From NCBI GenBank assembly GCA_023422835.1, contig JAFAGI010000007.1:186001-250000 (forward strand): a DNA stretch of 64,000 nt, in the 5' to 3' direction. Below are positions 35,526 to 43,299 of the stretch, one piece after another (positions within the stretch are counted from its first letter, which is position 1; every line of letters begins with the position of its first letter). This stretch comes from Bacteroidota bacterium (lineage in GTDB: Bacteria > Bacteroidota > Bacteroidia > Chitinophagales > Chitinophagaceae). A program made the translations under genes and the position numbers. The notes under the pieces were generated by a model. That model was not told the DNA's origin, did not search any database, and was given only the letters and a program-made list of their open reading frames with translations.

Positions 35526-36335
35526 TTATAAACTTAGATTCTTTTCACCTACCCTTACGTTTGCAGCGCTTCCTACTCTTAAAATAGCTACGCCCGCGAA
35601 TTCGCCTTTGTGTTTTTCGGGAATATCGAAGAATACAATTTGTTCCGCATCCGGCATCATAGAAACAGGCACAGGCTCAAGTTTGGTTTCCTCACCTGTT
35701 GATTTATTGGTAATTTCAAAATCTATAGATGAGTCGCTGGTGGTGTTGCCAATATTTTTCACCTTCACAGCTATTCTGTTATACGCCTTATCAGCAATTG
35801 TTACTTTGCCTATATGATTAATAGCCGTAAAGTCAAGATCTTCTTTCGTATTGTTTTCAGGTGTGTAATAAACATGTAAACCAAATTCAAATAAAACTTT
35901 TATACCGATATTATTATTTTTTATGTATTCATCGCTCTGCTGCGCTATTTGTGTAAGCATCAGCATAGAGTTGGTTACTACATTAGTTGCATTTGCTGGA
36001 ACGCTCATCATCACATTTAATTGTTTTGATTCGCCGGGCTGCACGGTTACATTGGTTTCTGAAAGTTTTAACCAACCGGCATTCGACCTGGGTAATGTAC
36101 CCGCATTTGCATACACTTTTTCACCGGTAGAATCCCTGTACCAGTCACTCAAGGTCGCTTTAAAAGCAAAAGGCATTTTACCCCCGTTTGTAATTGTGAC
36201 TGTTTGAGTAGCGCTGCTGCCGGGCCCGCCCGTAAAAAACAACCTGGTAGGAGAAACAGTGATACCCTGGGCATAACTACTTACAATACCGGCAACCAAA
36301 ACAGTTAGGATTAATAACGACCTGTGCATATACAT
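35526..36335 (-). CDS. PapD-like periplasmic pilus chaperone
   Basis: 269 aa. Signal peptide ending SSYAQ. Mature N-terminus ITVSPTRLFFTGGPGSSATQ then TVTITNGGKMPFAFKATLSD is the first strands of a pilus chaperone; Arg31 lies where PapD has its subunit-anchoring Arg, and Lys146 in NIGIKVLFEF may be the second anchor. WLKLSETNVTVQPGESKQLN is the turn before strand E-F. A second Ig-like domain follows (AVKVKNIGNTTSDSSIDFEI). It resembles the chaperones of archaic (Csu-type) chaperone-usher systems. It should cap pilin-like subunits by donor-strand complementation. Confidence 0.75.
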   Translation of the reverse strand: MYMHRSLLILTVLVAGIVSSYAQGITVSPTRLFFTGGPGSSATQTVTITNGGKMPFAFKATLSDWYRDSTGEKVYANAGTLPRSNAGWLKLSETNVTVQPGESKQLNVMMSVPANATNVVTNSMLMLTQIAQQSDEYIKNNNIGIKVLFEFGLHVYYTPENNTKEDLDFTAINHIGKVTIADKAYNRIAVKVKNIGNTTSDSSIDFEITNKSTGEETKLEPVPVSMMPDAEQIVFFDIPEKHKGEFAGVAILRVGSAANVRVGEKNLSL

Positions 36336-36355
36336 TGTTATATAATAATTTGATT

Positions 36356-36425
36356 AAAAAAAAGAGTCTCGTGGAACTTTACTCTGTAAAAATAAAATAA
36401 AGTTTTGTATGAGACTCTTTTTTTT
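36356..36425 (-). terminator. Strong hairpin between pilin-like gene and chaperone gene
   Basis: AAAGAGTCTC (36361-36370) pairs perfectly with GAGACTCTTT (36411-36420), and inside the loop AACTTTA pairs with TAAAGTT. A run of T follows on both strands. It begins about 10 nt after the pilin-like stop and lies inside the operon, so it should let the pilin-like genes be expressed far more than the chaperone and barrel genes. Confidence 0.8.
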
Positions 36426-36434
36426 ATCACCGGT

Positions 36435-36971
36435 TTAGGGTTGTGTAAAAGTATACACTATAGTTTGCTGGTAAGTGCCCTGAGGCTTACCAAGAATATC
36501 TGATTGTGCTTTGGCAGCAGGAATGCTATACTTTACATCAATTGTTTTTATGCCTGGTGTTACGCCTGTTAATATAGGTTGATCAGCTGCTGTGAGAGTT
36601 ACTTTTGTAGCAGTACCACTTCCGGGTGCGGTGGGGGTAATGTCCATAACACCTACAGGAATGATATTTGAACCGTTTTTAAAATTAGCTTCTAATGCTT
36701 TTACGGTCACCTGGAAAGTTTTTGTAGCGGTCACCTTCAAATGTCCGGCAAGAGATACTACCTGATCAACTGTGTACGATGCAGCATTTGGGTAATCAAA
36801 TACAACCGCTGCAGCACCAGGCGTTTGTCCGGGAACAGTTTGATTACCTGGCTCTGTAGTGATAAAGTCAGTCAGATTGATCTTCACGTTAGTAGAAGAT
36901 GTTGCTTGTGCTTGCGCAACGCTGATGAATCCAAAAACAGAAACAGCAGCTAAGATTAAGGTTTTTTTCAT
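36435..36971 (-). CDS. Small secreted pilin-like protein (probable major subunit)
   Basis: 178 aa. Signal peptide ending SVAQAQA, then STNVKINLTDFITTE, an N-terminal strand that could act as donor strand. The body is beta-rich and without Cys. The C-terminus IDVKYSIPAAKAQSDILGKP then GTYQQTIVYTFTQP matches the other two pilin-like proteins and recalls the GTYxDTVTVT ending of spore-coat-U/Csu-type pilins. It lies just before a strong hairpin, a usual position for a highly expressed subunit. Assignment rests on context and end motifs. Confidence 0.65.
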   Translation of the reverse strand: MKKTLILAAVSVFGFISVAQAQATSSTNVKINLTDFITTEPGNQTVPGQTPGAAAVVFDYPNAASYTVDQVVSLAGHLKVTATKTFQVTVKALEANFKNGSNIIPVGVMDITPTAPGSGTATKVTLTAADQPILTGVTPGIKTIDVKYSIPAAKAQSDILGKPQGTYQQTIVYTFTQP

Positions 36972-37029
36972 GTTAATTTTTTTTAATTTTGGGGTTATTA
37001 AATTTTTATATGTTTGTTTGAAATGCCTG

Positions 37030-37608
37030 TTATCGTGATGTCAATGTATAAATTACAGTATTCGAGTACGTTCCCGGGCCAGCTCGTAAAATATGCTGCT
37101 GCGATTTTTCCGGAGATATAGAATATTTAATATTTATATTTTTGTACAAATTTGGATGACCGTTTGTGATCAAAGGCTGGTTGTTTGTTTGTAGCTCTTC
37201 AATAGAATTAAGTATTACATCTTTTGCCTTCACATCGGTATTATCAACTTCCAATTTTACTACAGAAGCAGGAAAGGTTAAATGACTGCCCGATCTGAAG
37301 TTTTCCAAGGCCGCTCTTGCTACCAAATTATAATAAACGGTAGAAGATAATAATAAGTGAGATTGTTTCAATGTAGAAATGCCATTCGTAAAATCATTGC
37401 TATTCTTAAAAATCATATCCACTCTTTGGCCATCAATTTTCTGAGAGGTTAACTGGAAAAAATCGTTCACTATAATATTTATCTCAGCTTTGGCCTCTAC
37501 CTGGGAGAAAGAGATAATCGGAGCAATAAAAAATAAAAAGGATAATGAATATTTTAATTTCAGAATTGAAGCTTGAATCTTTGCATTTTTAATTATATAC
37601 AATTTCAT
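37030..37608 (-). CDS. Small secreted pilin-like protein, first gene of the operon
   Basis: 192 aa. Signal peptide ending IISFSQ. Mature start VEAKAEINIIVNDFFQL resembles the strand at the start of the 178-aa protein. C-terminus INIKYSISPEKSQQHIL then GPGTYSNTVIYTLTSR is the same module. A consensus promoter lies 19 nt upstream of the ATG. It is 58 nt from the second pilin-like gene, with no further promoter seen between them. Confidence 0.65.
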   Translation of the reverse strand: MKLYIIKNAKIQASILKLKYSLSFLFFIAPIISFSQVEAKAEINIIVNDFFQLTSQKIDGQRVDMIFKNSNDFTNGISTLKQSHLLLSSTVYYNLVARAALENFRSGSHLTFPASVVKLEVDNTDVKAKDVILNSIEELQTNNQPLITNGHPNLYKNINIKYSISPEKSQQHILRAGPGTYSNTVIYTLTSR

Positions 37609-37626
37609 CTTTTATTTTTGGTGGTG

Positions 37627-37657
37627 CAAAATTAGACAGGTTGTACAATATGGCAAA
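37627..37657 (-). promoter_or_regulatory. Promoter of the pilus-like operon
   Basis: On the minus strand TAatTTTG (37634-37627) with TTTG (37657-37654) 19 nt upstream. Both match Bacteroidota consensus. The predicted start of transcription is about 15 nt before the first ATG. Confidence 0.65.
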
Positions 37658-38020
37658 GTATTTTGATAGGATTGCGAAATTTAATAACCTATGTTAAGTT
37701 TTTCATTTGTTTACTTCGATTTCACTATAGAAGGTCTCTTACGCAGCCGTATTTTTTTATTCAAAACAAACTATTTTTTATTTTGTTGACTAAAAGTTTT
37801 TCGGAAATGAAGTTTCCGACTTGTTTCATATGTAGTTACGGATAAGCTATTGAGATTACAAATTCACGATATGGCTTCGGTATTACGAATCCCGAACAGC
37901 GATGTACTCCGCCGGCATATAGTTGCTCGCATATCAGTTGTTGCCGAGTAATGAAATTCGCACCAAGCTACGCATCTATAACTACGCTACGTTTTTATGA
38001 CGTAACCTCCGAGTCTATCT

Positions 38021-38077
38021 TTGCGAACGCCGTACTCCGACAGTTGCGGAGTCCATCGGACGGAGCGAAGCAATCTC
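38021..38077 (+). repeat. Palindromic dispersed repeat, copy B
   Basis: TTGCGAACG, then TACTCCGACAGTTGCGGAGT with an inverted repeat, then GGAGCGAAGCAATCTC. Direct repeat of copy A (31171-31227). The two copies bracket the pilus-like operon. Confidence 0.7.
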
Positions 38078-38116
38078 AAATATTTAACTGCCACATGTTT
38101 TACTGCTTAAAATAAA

Positions 38117-39931
38117 TTATTTCAGCTCCTGCAACTCCACCAGGCGTTTATACCTGCCGTTTTCGATCCTGATAAGTTCATCGTGGTTGCCACGTTCTAC
38201 GATCATTCCCTTATCGAGAACTACGATTTCATCCGCATTGCGGATAGTGCTTAGCCTGTGTGCAATAACTATGGAGGTCCTGTTTTGCATCATGTTGTTG
38301 ATAGCGTCCTGTACCAGCTTTTCGCTTTCTGTATCCAGCGAAGAAGTAGCTTCGTCGAGAATCAGAATGGGTGGGTTTTTAATTACAGCGCGTGCAATGG
38401 TTAATCTTTGCTTTTCACCACCGCTGAGCTTGCTGCCGCGGTCGCCGATATTGGCATTATACTGATCTTCCTTTTTGAGGATAAAATTATGGGCATTGGC
38501 AATTTTTGCGGCCTGTACAATGGCTTCCTGTGAAGGGTTCTCCAGGCCAAGTGCAATATTATTAGCAATCGTATCATTAAAAAGTATAGGCTCCTGTGTC
38601 ACAATGCTCATGAGCCTTCTGACAGAATGCAAGGAATAATCTTTAATGTTCACGCCGTCTATCAACACATCTCCACCTGTAACATCATGAAAACGGGGCA
38701 CCAGGTCTGCCAGCGTAGACTTGCCAGCACCCGAAGACCCTACCAGCGCCACTGTTTTGCCTTTTTCTATCGTGAGGTTGATATTTTTCAGGATGGTAAA
38801 TTCATCGTAAGCAAAATCAACATTTCTGAATTCAATTTTATCATTAAAACCTGTAAGCACCTTTCCGTTTATATTATCATCCACTGTCACAGGCGTGCGC
38901 AACACCTCTTCGATGCGTAAAATAGCTGCCGAGCCTTTGTTGAGGTTGCTGAAAGAGGTGCTCAGGGTTTTGATGGGATTGATAACGTTGTAAAAAACGG
39001 CAAGGTAGGTAAAGAAAGTAGAAGCATCCAGGTCTATCTCACGGCCAATAATCAGCCTGCCGCCAAACCACAGAATGCCCACAAACACCATCACGCCCAT
39101 AAACTCTGAAACAGGCGATGCCAGGTCGCGCCGGCGGGAAATCTTATTGCGTGCCGCAAGCAGTTCATCATTGATAGCATGGAATTTTCCCCTTAGAATA
39201 TTTTCTACATTAAATGCTTTGATTACCCGCAATCCGTTAAGCGTTTCATCCAGCACAGATAGAGATTCCCCATGTTTGATGGCCGCTTCATTAGAACTTT
39301 TCTTTAAAGACTTGGATATGCGGCCAAGAATAAAGCCAATGAAGGGAATGGCAATCACAATGGCCAGCGTAAGCTGTGGGCTCAGGTATACCAGGAATGA
39401 AAAAGTAAGGATAATTGTCAACGGGTCTCTTACCCACCCTTCCAGCGCGCCTACTACAGAAGCTTCCACTTCATTCACATCGTTGGTTACACGGCTGATC
39501 AGGTCGCCTTTACGCTTCTGGGTAAAATAGCCGATAGGCAGGTTCAGGATTTTATCGTACAGGTCTGCGCGGAGATTATTCACAATCCTGTTTTTCATAG
39601 GGTTTAATATGTAAACCGATAAATACAGGAACAGATTTTTCAGGAAAATAGCAATCACCAGTATGATGCAGATGATGCCCAGCAGTTGTATATTGGAATA
39701 GCTTTTTATTTTCTGCAAAGCAAATAAGCGCAAATCATCGAGCAGTCGGAAATCTGCAGGCTTGCTAAAGATATCTGATTTTTCTAAAAAAATCAGGTCA
39801 AAGAAAGGCTTGAGCATCCCAAAACTGGCAAGCGCAAAAATGATAGATAATACAGTAAAAACAAAATAAAGAACTATTTTTCCTTTGTACCTGCTCAGAT
39901 AATAAAAAACTCTCGAATATTTCTTCATCAA
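38117..39931 (-). CDS. MsbA-like ABC exporter (fused membrane and ATPase domains)
   Basis: 604 aa. Six membrane helices (about 15-310), including the start SRYKGKIVLYFVFTVLSIIF, then the ATPase: Walker A ALVGSSGAGKST, signature KLSGGEKQRLTIARAV, Walker B ILILDEATSSLD, and IAHRLSTIRNADEIVVLDKG. The closest known type is MsbA, which flips lipid A-core; other lipids or drugs are possible. A -7 box lies 20 nt upstream of the ATG. Transcribed alone. Confidence 0.88.
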   Translation of the reverse strand: MMKKYSRVFYYLSRYKGKIVLYFVFTVLSIIFALASFGMLKPFFDLIFLEKSDIFSKPADFRLLDDLRLFALQKIKSYSNIQLLGIICIILVIAIFLKNLFLYLSVYILNPMKNRIVNNLRADLYDKILNLPIGYFTQKRKGDLISRVTNDVNEVEASVVGALEGWVRDPLTIILTFSFLVYLSPQLTLAIVIAIPFIGFILGRISKSLKKSSNEAAIKHGESLSVLDETLNGLRVIKAFNVENILRGKFHAINDELLAARNKISRRRDLASPVSEFMGVMVFVGILWFGGRLIIGREIDLDASTFFTYLAVFYNVINPIKTLSTSFSNLNKGSAAILRIEEVLRTPVTVDDNINGKVLTGFNDKIEFRNVDFAYDEFTILKNINLTIEKGKTVALVGSSGAGKSTLADLVPRFHDVTGGDVLIDGVNIKDYSLHSVRRLMSIVTQEPILFNDTIANNIALGLENPSQEAIVQAAKIANAHNFILKKEDQYNANIGDRGSKLSGGEKQRLTIARAVIKNPPILILDEATSSLDTESEKLVQDAINNMMQNRTSIVIAHRLSTIRNADEIVVLDKGMIVERGNHDELIRIENGRYKRLVELQELK

Positions 39932-39951
39932 ACTAAATTAAACATTTGCGG

Positions 39952-39959
39952 CAAAGATA
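39952..39959 (-). promoter_or_regulatory. -7 promoter box of the MsbA-like gene
   Basis: TAtcTTTG on the minus strand, 20 nt before the ATG. No -33 element at the standard distance. Confidence 0.42.
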
Positions 39960-40006
39960 ATTCAATCATAATCATTATTTTTACATTTTACAAAATACTG
40001 AAAATT

Positions 40007-40378
40007 ATGGTAGAAGGAAAACGTCAAAAGCAGGTAGCAAGTGTAGTTCAACAGGAATTGAATGATATTTTCCGTCACCTGGGCATCAACATGATCCATG
40101 GCGGCATGGTATCTATATCTTCCGTAAAAATTACACCTGACCTGCTGGAATCAAGAGTATACCTGAGTTTCTTCCAGATAGAAGATAAGCAACAGGCGTT
40201 AAAAACCATTCAGCAAAAAGAATGGGAAATAAAAAAAGAGCTGGCTGTAAAAGTAAAAAACCAACTCCGAAGAATGCCGGTATTGAAATTCTACGAAGAC
40301 GATACCCTTGACTATGTATTTAAAATGGAAGAAGTTTTCGATAAAATAAAAAAAGAAGAAGACAACAACGAAGCGTAA
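40007..40378 (+). CDS. rbfA: Ribosome-binding factor A
   Basis: 123 aa. KH-like fold of RbfA: EGKRQKQVASVVQQELNDIF, MVSISSVKITPDLLESRVYL, VKNQLRRMPVLKFYEDDTLD. It helps the last steps of 16S rRNA processing in the small subunit, notably in cold. It is 27 nt upstream of the permease gene on the same strand. Confidence 0.92.
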   Translation: MVEGKRQKQVASVVQQELNDIFRHLGINMIHGGMVSISSVKITPDLLESRVYLSFFQIEDKQQALKTIQQKEWEIKKELAVKVKNQLRRMPVLKFYEDDTLDYVFKMEEVFDKIKKEEDNNEA

Positions 40379-40405
40379 CACTTCTGCGTCCCGGCAGCAC
40401 ACAAT

Positions 40406-41626
40406 ATGAACTTTTTATTTGCATGGCGCTATTTCAGGTCTAAGAAATCAACCAACGTAATTAATATTATTTCGTGGATCAGTATTATTGCCATCATGGT
40501 GGGCACAGCCGCACTGATCGTTGTGCTCAGCGCATTCAATGGCTTTGAAGGATTGATCAAATCTATGTACGGTGATTTTTATTCTGATGTAAAAATAATG
40601 CCTGCACAAGGAAAGTTTATGGAGATTACACCCGCACAACTCGCTGCAATCAGGCAAAATAAACTTGTGGATAAAACAAGCCTATTACTGGAAGAAAAAG
40701 CGGTATTGGTAAATGGTGAGATACAGACAATTGTGCTCATAAAAGGCGTAGACAGCAATTACAACCATCTTTCCGGTGTAAAAAATCACCTGGATGCCGC
40801 CGGTAATTTTGATCTCGGTACAGTAGATACGCCTGCCATTGTTCTGGGAGGAGGCATAGAAAACTCCATTCAGTCTTATGTCAACATGGAACATCCGCTA
40901 ACGATTTATTTACCTAACAGAAATGCATCAAGCTTTACCGATCTGCAGACTGCCATGAATTCCTTTAACATCAGGCATTCAGCCACATTCAGAATACAGG
41001 AAGAGTTTGACAATAAATATGCTTTTACAAACATCGGATTTGTCAGGTACATGCTGGATCTGCCGGAAAATGTTTACAGTAATATTGATGTAAAGCTGAA
41101 ACCCGGCTTCAACGCAGACAAAGTAAAAAAAGAATTGAGTGCAGTGTTGGGCAACAGCTATAAACTACAGACAAGGTATGAGCAGAACCAGAGCCTGTAC
41201 AGTGTGATGCAAATGGAAAAATGGATTATTTACATAATCCTCTCGCTAATACTGGTGATTGCCGCTTTTAACATGATAGGTGCACTTACGATGCTGGTAC
41301 TGGAAAAACGGAAAGATATTGCCATCCTGAAAGCGCTTGGCGCCAATGATAAGCTGATACAAAATATTTTCCTTTCAGAAGGGTTTTTACTGGCCATTAT
41401 CGGTGGCGGTCTGGGGATGATAGTTGCATTTATAGTATGCCTGATACAGATCGTTTATAAACCGGTCAAACTTACCGGTGGATCTTTTCTCGTAGATTAC
41501 TATCCTGTGAAAATAAATATTTTTGATTTCCTGCTGGTGGGTGCCACTGTTTTTGTTGTAGCCGTCCTAGCATCGTGGGTACCTGCGAGAAAGGCAGCCA
41601 CTAAATTCTTCAGTTTAAAAAGCTAA
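40406..41626 (+). CDS. FtsX/LolC-E-family ABC transporter permease
   Basis: 406 aa. N-terminal helix (NIISWISIIAIMVGTAALIV) after FAWRYFRSKKSTNVINI, a periplasmic MacB-like part (about 45-265), and three C-terminal helices (WIIYIILSLILVIAAFNMIG, FLLAIIGGGLGMIVAFIVCL, IFDFLLVGATVFVVAVLASW). It resembles LolC/LolE, which release lipoproteins from the inner membrane; the ATPase LolD is not in this window. It overlaps the convergent cinA by 4 nt. Confidence 0.86.
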   Translation: MNFLFAWRYFRSKKSTNVINIISWISIIAIMVGTAALIVVLSAFNGFEGLIKSMYGDFYSDVKIMPAQGKFMEITPAQLAAIRQNKLVDKTSLLLEEKAVLVNGEIQTIVLIKGVDSNYNHLSGVKNHLDAAGNFDLGTVDTPAIVLGGGIENSIQSYVNMEHPLTIYLPNRNASSFTDLQTAMNSFNIRHSATFRIQEEFDNKYAFTNIGFVRYMLDLPENVYSNIDVKLKPGFNADKVKKELSAVLGNSYKLQTRYEQNQSLYSVMQMEKWIIYIILSLILVIAAFNMIGALTMLVLEKRKDIAILKALGANDKLIQNIFLSEGFLLAIIGGGLGMIVAFIVCLIQIVYKPVKLTGGSFLVDYYPVKINIFDFLLVGATVFVVAVLASWVPARKAATKFFSLKS

Positions 41627-42873
41627 TCTTCCAGGATAAGCTTGCGCAGCATATTGAGCCCGAATTTTATAGCAGCTTCTTTGTTGCGTTGCCTGTTGTA
41701 CTGAAAACTAAATTCCTCTGCCGCCACTTTTTTATTATTGGCTACAGCTATCCACACCGTACCTACAGGCTTGCCTTCAATTCCATCCGGCCCTAAAATA
41801 CCTGTAGTAGCGATCGTGTAATCACTCTGCATGAGCTCACGTACGTTTGTCGCCATTTGCGTGGCAACCTCTTTACTCACAACGCCATAGGTTGCGATAT
41901 CCTCAGGGCTGATATGCAGAACCTGTTTCTTTATGTCGTTGGAATAACATACAACGCTGCCAGAAAAGAACTGGCTTGCACCTGCATTTTCTGTAAACAT
42001 AGCTGCAAGTGCACCGCCCGTGCAGCTTTCAGCGGTTGAGAGCGTTTTGTTTCTTTGTTTTAAAAGTTCGGCTACGGTCTGGTCAAGGGTTTTATCATCC
42101 AGGGTTACCACAACATCTTTAATTGTATGCCTGAGGTTTTCAAACTGGGTATCTAAAAGGCATTGAGTTTCGGCAGCATCTTCACCTGTAGCTGTCAGCC
42201 GCAGCCGCACAGAGCGCACATTCGGCAGATAGGCAAGCTTAATGTTATTTGGTAGGGCAGCTTCAAAATCTTTTAATCTTTCTGATAAAAAACTCTCGCC
42301 GATTCCCAATGTAGTGAGTGTTTTATGAAAAATTACTGGCAACTCATATTTTTCCCTAATAAGTGGAATTACATATTCCTGCATGATAGCCTGCATCTCA
42401 TGCGGAACGCCGGGCATGCTTACAAATATTTTCCCGTTTTTTCCAAATAGCATGCCGGGTGCAGTACCGTTTTTATTGGGTATTACTTTGCAGACATCCG
42501 GCACTTCCGCCTGTTTATAATTAGATTCCAGTAAAGGTCGGTTAGTTGATTGAAAAATATTTTTTACATGTTGCAAAGTTTGTTCGTCCACAACCATCTT
42601 TCCGCCAAAGTAGCTATTCAGCAATGGCTTTGTAATATCGTCGGCAGTAGGCCCCAGGCCTCCTGTGATAAGAATAATATCAGAGACACGTGCAGAGTCG
42701 TCCAATGCTTCCCAAATATCATCCCATTGGTCACCTACCGCAACTCGGTGCCGCATCCACACGCCTATTTTATTGAGCTCAGCAGCAATAAAAGCGCTGT
42801 TTGTGTCAATCACCTGGCCAATCAACAATTCATCTCCTATAGTAATGACGGAGGCGTATATTTTCATTTTCAT
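41623..42873 (-). CDS. cinA: CinA-family protein (NMN deamidase related)
   Basis: 416 aa. N-terminal MoaB/MogA-like domain (TIGDELLIGQVIDTNSAFIA, ITGGLGPTADDITK, FVSMPGVPHEMQAIM) and C-terminal PncC-type domain with STAESCTGGALAAMFTE and TTGILGPDGIEGKPVGTVW. The C-terminal domain deamidates nicotinamide mononucleotide for NAD salvage. The start shares its surroundings with rlmH: both have ACACATGAAAAT and a ~100-bp common element right upstream. Confidence 0.93.
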   Translation of the reverse strand: MKMKIYASVITIGDELLIGQVIDTNSAFIAAELNKIGVWMRHRVAVGDQWDDIWEALDDSARVSDIILITGGLGPTADDITKPLLNSYFGGKMVVDEQTLQHVKNIFQSTNRPLLESNYKQAEVPDVCKVIPNKNGTAPGMLFGKNGKIFVSMPGVPHEMQAIMQEYVIPLIREKYELPVIFHKTLTTLGIGESFLSERLKDFEAALPNNIKLAYLPNVRSVRLRLTATGEDAAETQCLLDTQFENLRHTIKDVVVTLDDKTLDQTVAELLKQRNKTLSTAESCTGGALAAMFTENAGASQFFSGSVVCYSNDIKKQVLHISPEDIATYGVVSKEVATQMATNVRELMQSDYTIATTGILGPDGIEGKPVGTVWIAVANNKKVAAEEFSFQYNRQRNKEAAIKFGLNMLRKLILED

Positions 42874-42973
42874 GTGTATTTATTTAGTGCGCCGCTTGCG
42901 GTTCTTTTTTAATGGTCACATGGAATAGCCCTTATTCATTCGCGGTTGATATGCAACATTGCTTATGGCTATT
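42874..42973 (-). repeat. ~100-bp duplicated leader element, copy C (before cinA)
   Basis: In gene direction it contains AACCGCGAATGAATAAG, GGCTATTCCATGTGACCATT, a CCGCAAGCGG hairpin, and ends directly at the cinA ATG. The outer segments GGCTATT (42967-42973, plus strand) and GGAATAGCC (42922-42930) are inverted repeats. It is about 80% identical to copy D before rlmH (47712-47814), with a nearly identical 43-nt core. Confidence 0.75.
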
Positions 42974-42992
42974 TGCTAATATATTTTCAGAG

Positions 42993-43000
42993 CAAATGTA
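42993..43000 (-). promoter_or_regulatory. -7 promoter box of cinA
   Basis: TAcaTTTG on the minus strand, about 120 nt upstream of the cinA ATG. If used, the whole duplicated element would be the 5' leader of the mRNA. Confidence 0.42.
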
Positions 43001-43071
43001 GACAAAAAAGAATCGTATTGTTTAGAAAAAACTCCAACCTACATTCGAAAGAAGCATGTTGCGAATTCTAT

Positions 43072-43103
43072 CACGCAGAGACCGCAAAGGTTCACGCAAA
43101 GAA
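43072..43103 (+). repeat. Dispersed ACGCAGAG-type repeat, copy 3
   Basis: CACGCAGAGACCGCAAAGG then TTCACGCAAAGAA. It matches the copy at 31010-31041 at about 25 of 32 positions. Confidence 0.5.
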
Positions 43104-43243
43104 AAAATATCCATGATGTCAAATGAAAAACACCTGACACGGAATTTTTTTACTTTTTACCTCTCACTTTTTCACCATTACCCAAACAAGAAAGACTGCC
43201 TCAAAGACAGTCTCTCCAAACAATGTAATAATATATAGAAACT

Positions 43244-43276
43244 AAATAATAAAATACCATTGTAAAACAATGGCAT
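43244..43276 (-). terminator. Terminator of the small Ala/Asp-rich lipoprotein gene
   Basis: On the minus strand ATGCCATTG (43276-43268) pairs with CAATGGTAT (43262-43254), one wobble, 5-nt loop, followed by TTTTATTATTT. Confidence 0.7.
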
Positions 43277-43299
43277 TCTATTTAATTTTCTAATGTCAA

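Larger units (their letters stand above)
37609..38116. other. 508-bp intergenic stretch upstream of the pilus-like operon
   Basis: It carries the operon promoter at 37627-37657 and the palindromic repeat copy B at 38021-38077. Between about 37840 and 38020 the sequence is GC-richer than the flanks and broken by stops in all frames; it looks like repeat-derived DNA. No gene is supported. Confidence 0.65.
42874..43299. other. 426-bp intergenic stretch between cinA and a small lipoprotein gene
   Basis: It holds duplicated element copy C, a -7 promoter box for cinA (42993-43000), a dispersed ACGCAGAG-type repeat (43072-43103), a weak hairpin AGACTG...CAGTCT (43194-43214) and the terminator of the small lipoprotein gene. 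No gene is supported. Confidence 0.65.

Noticed and set aside
38117-39931. MsbA-like exporter as a part of the fibre operon
   Set aside because: It ends 500 bp upstream of the operon promoter and has its own -7 box; a lipid exporter is not needed for chaperone-usher fibres.
43194-43214. Hairpin AGACTG...CAGTCT as a terminator
   Set aside because: No T-run follows on either strand and no gene ends there.
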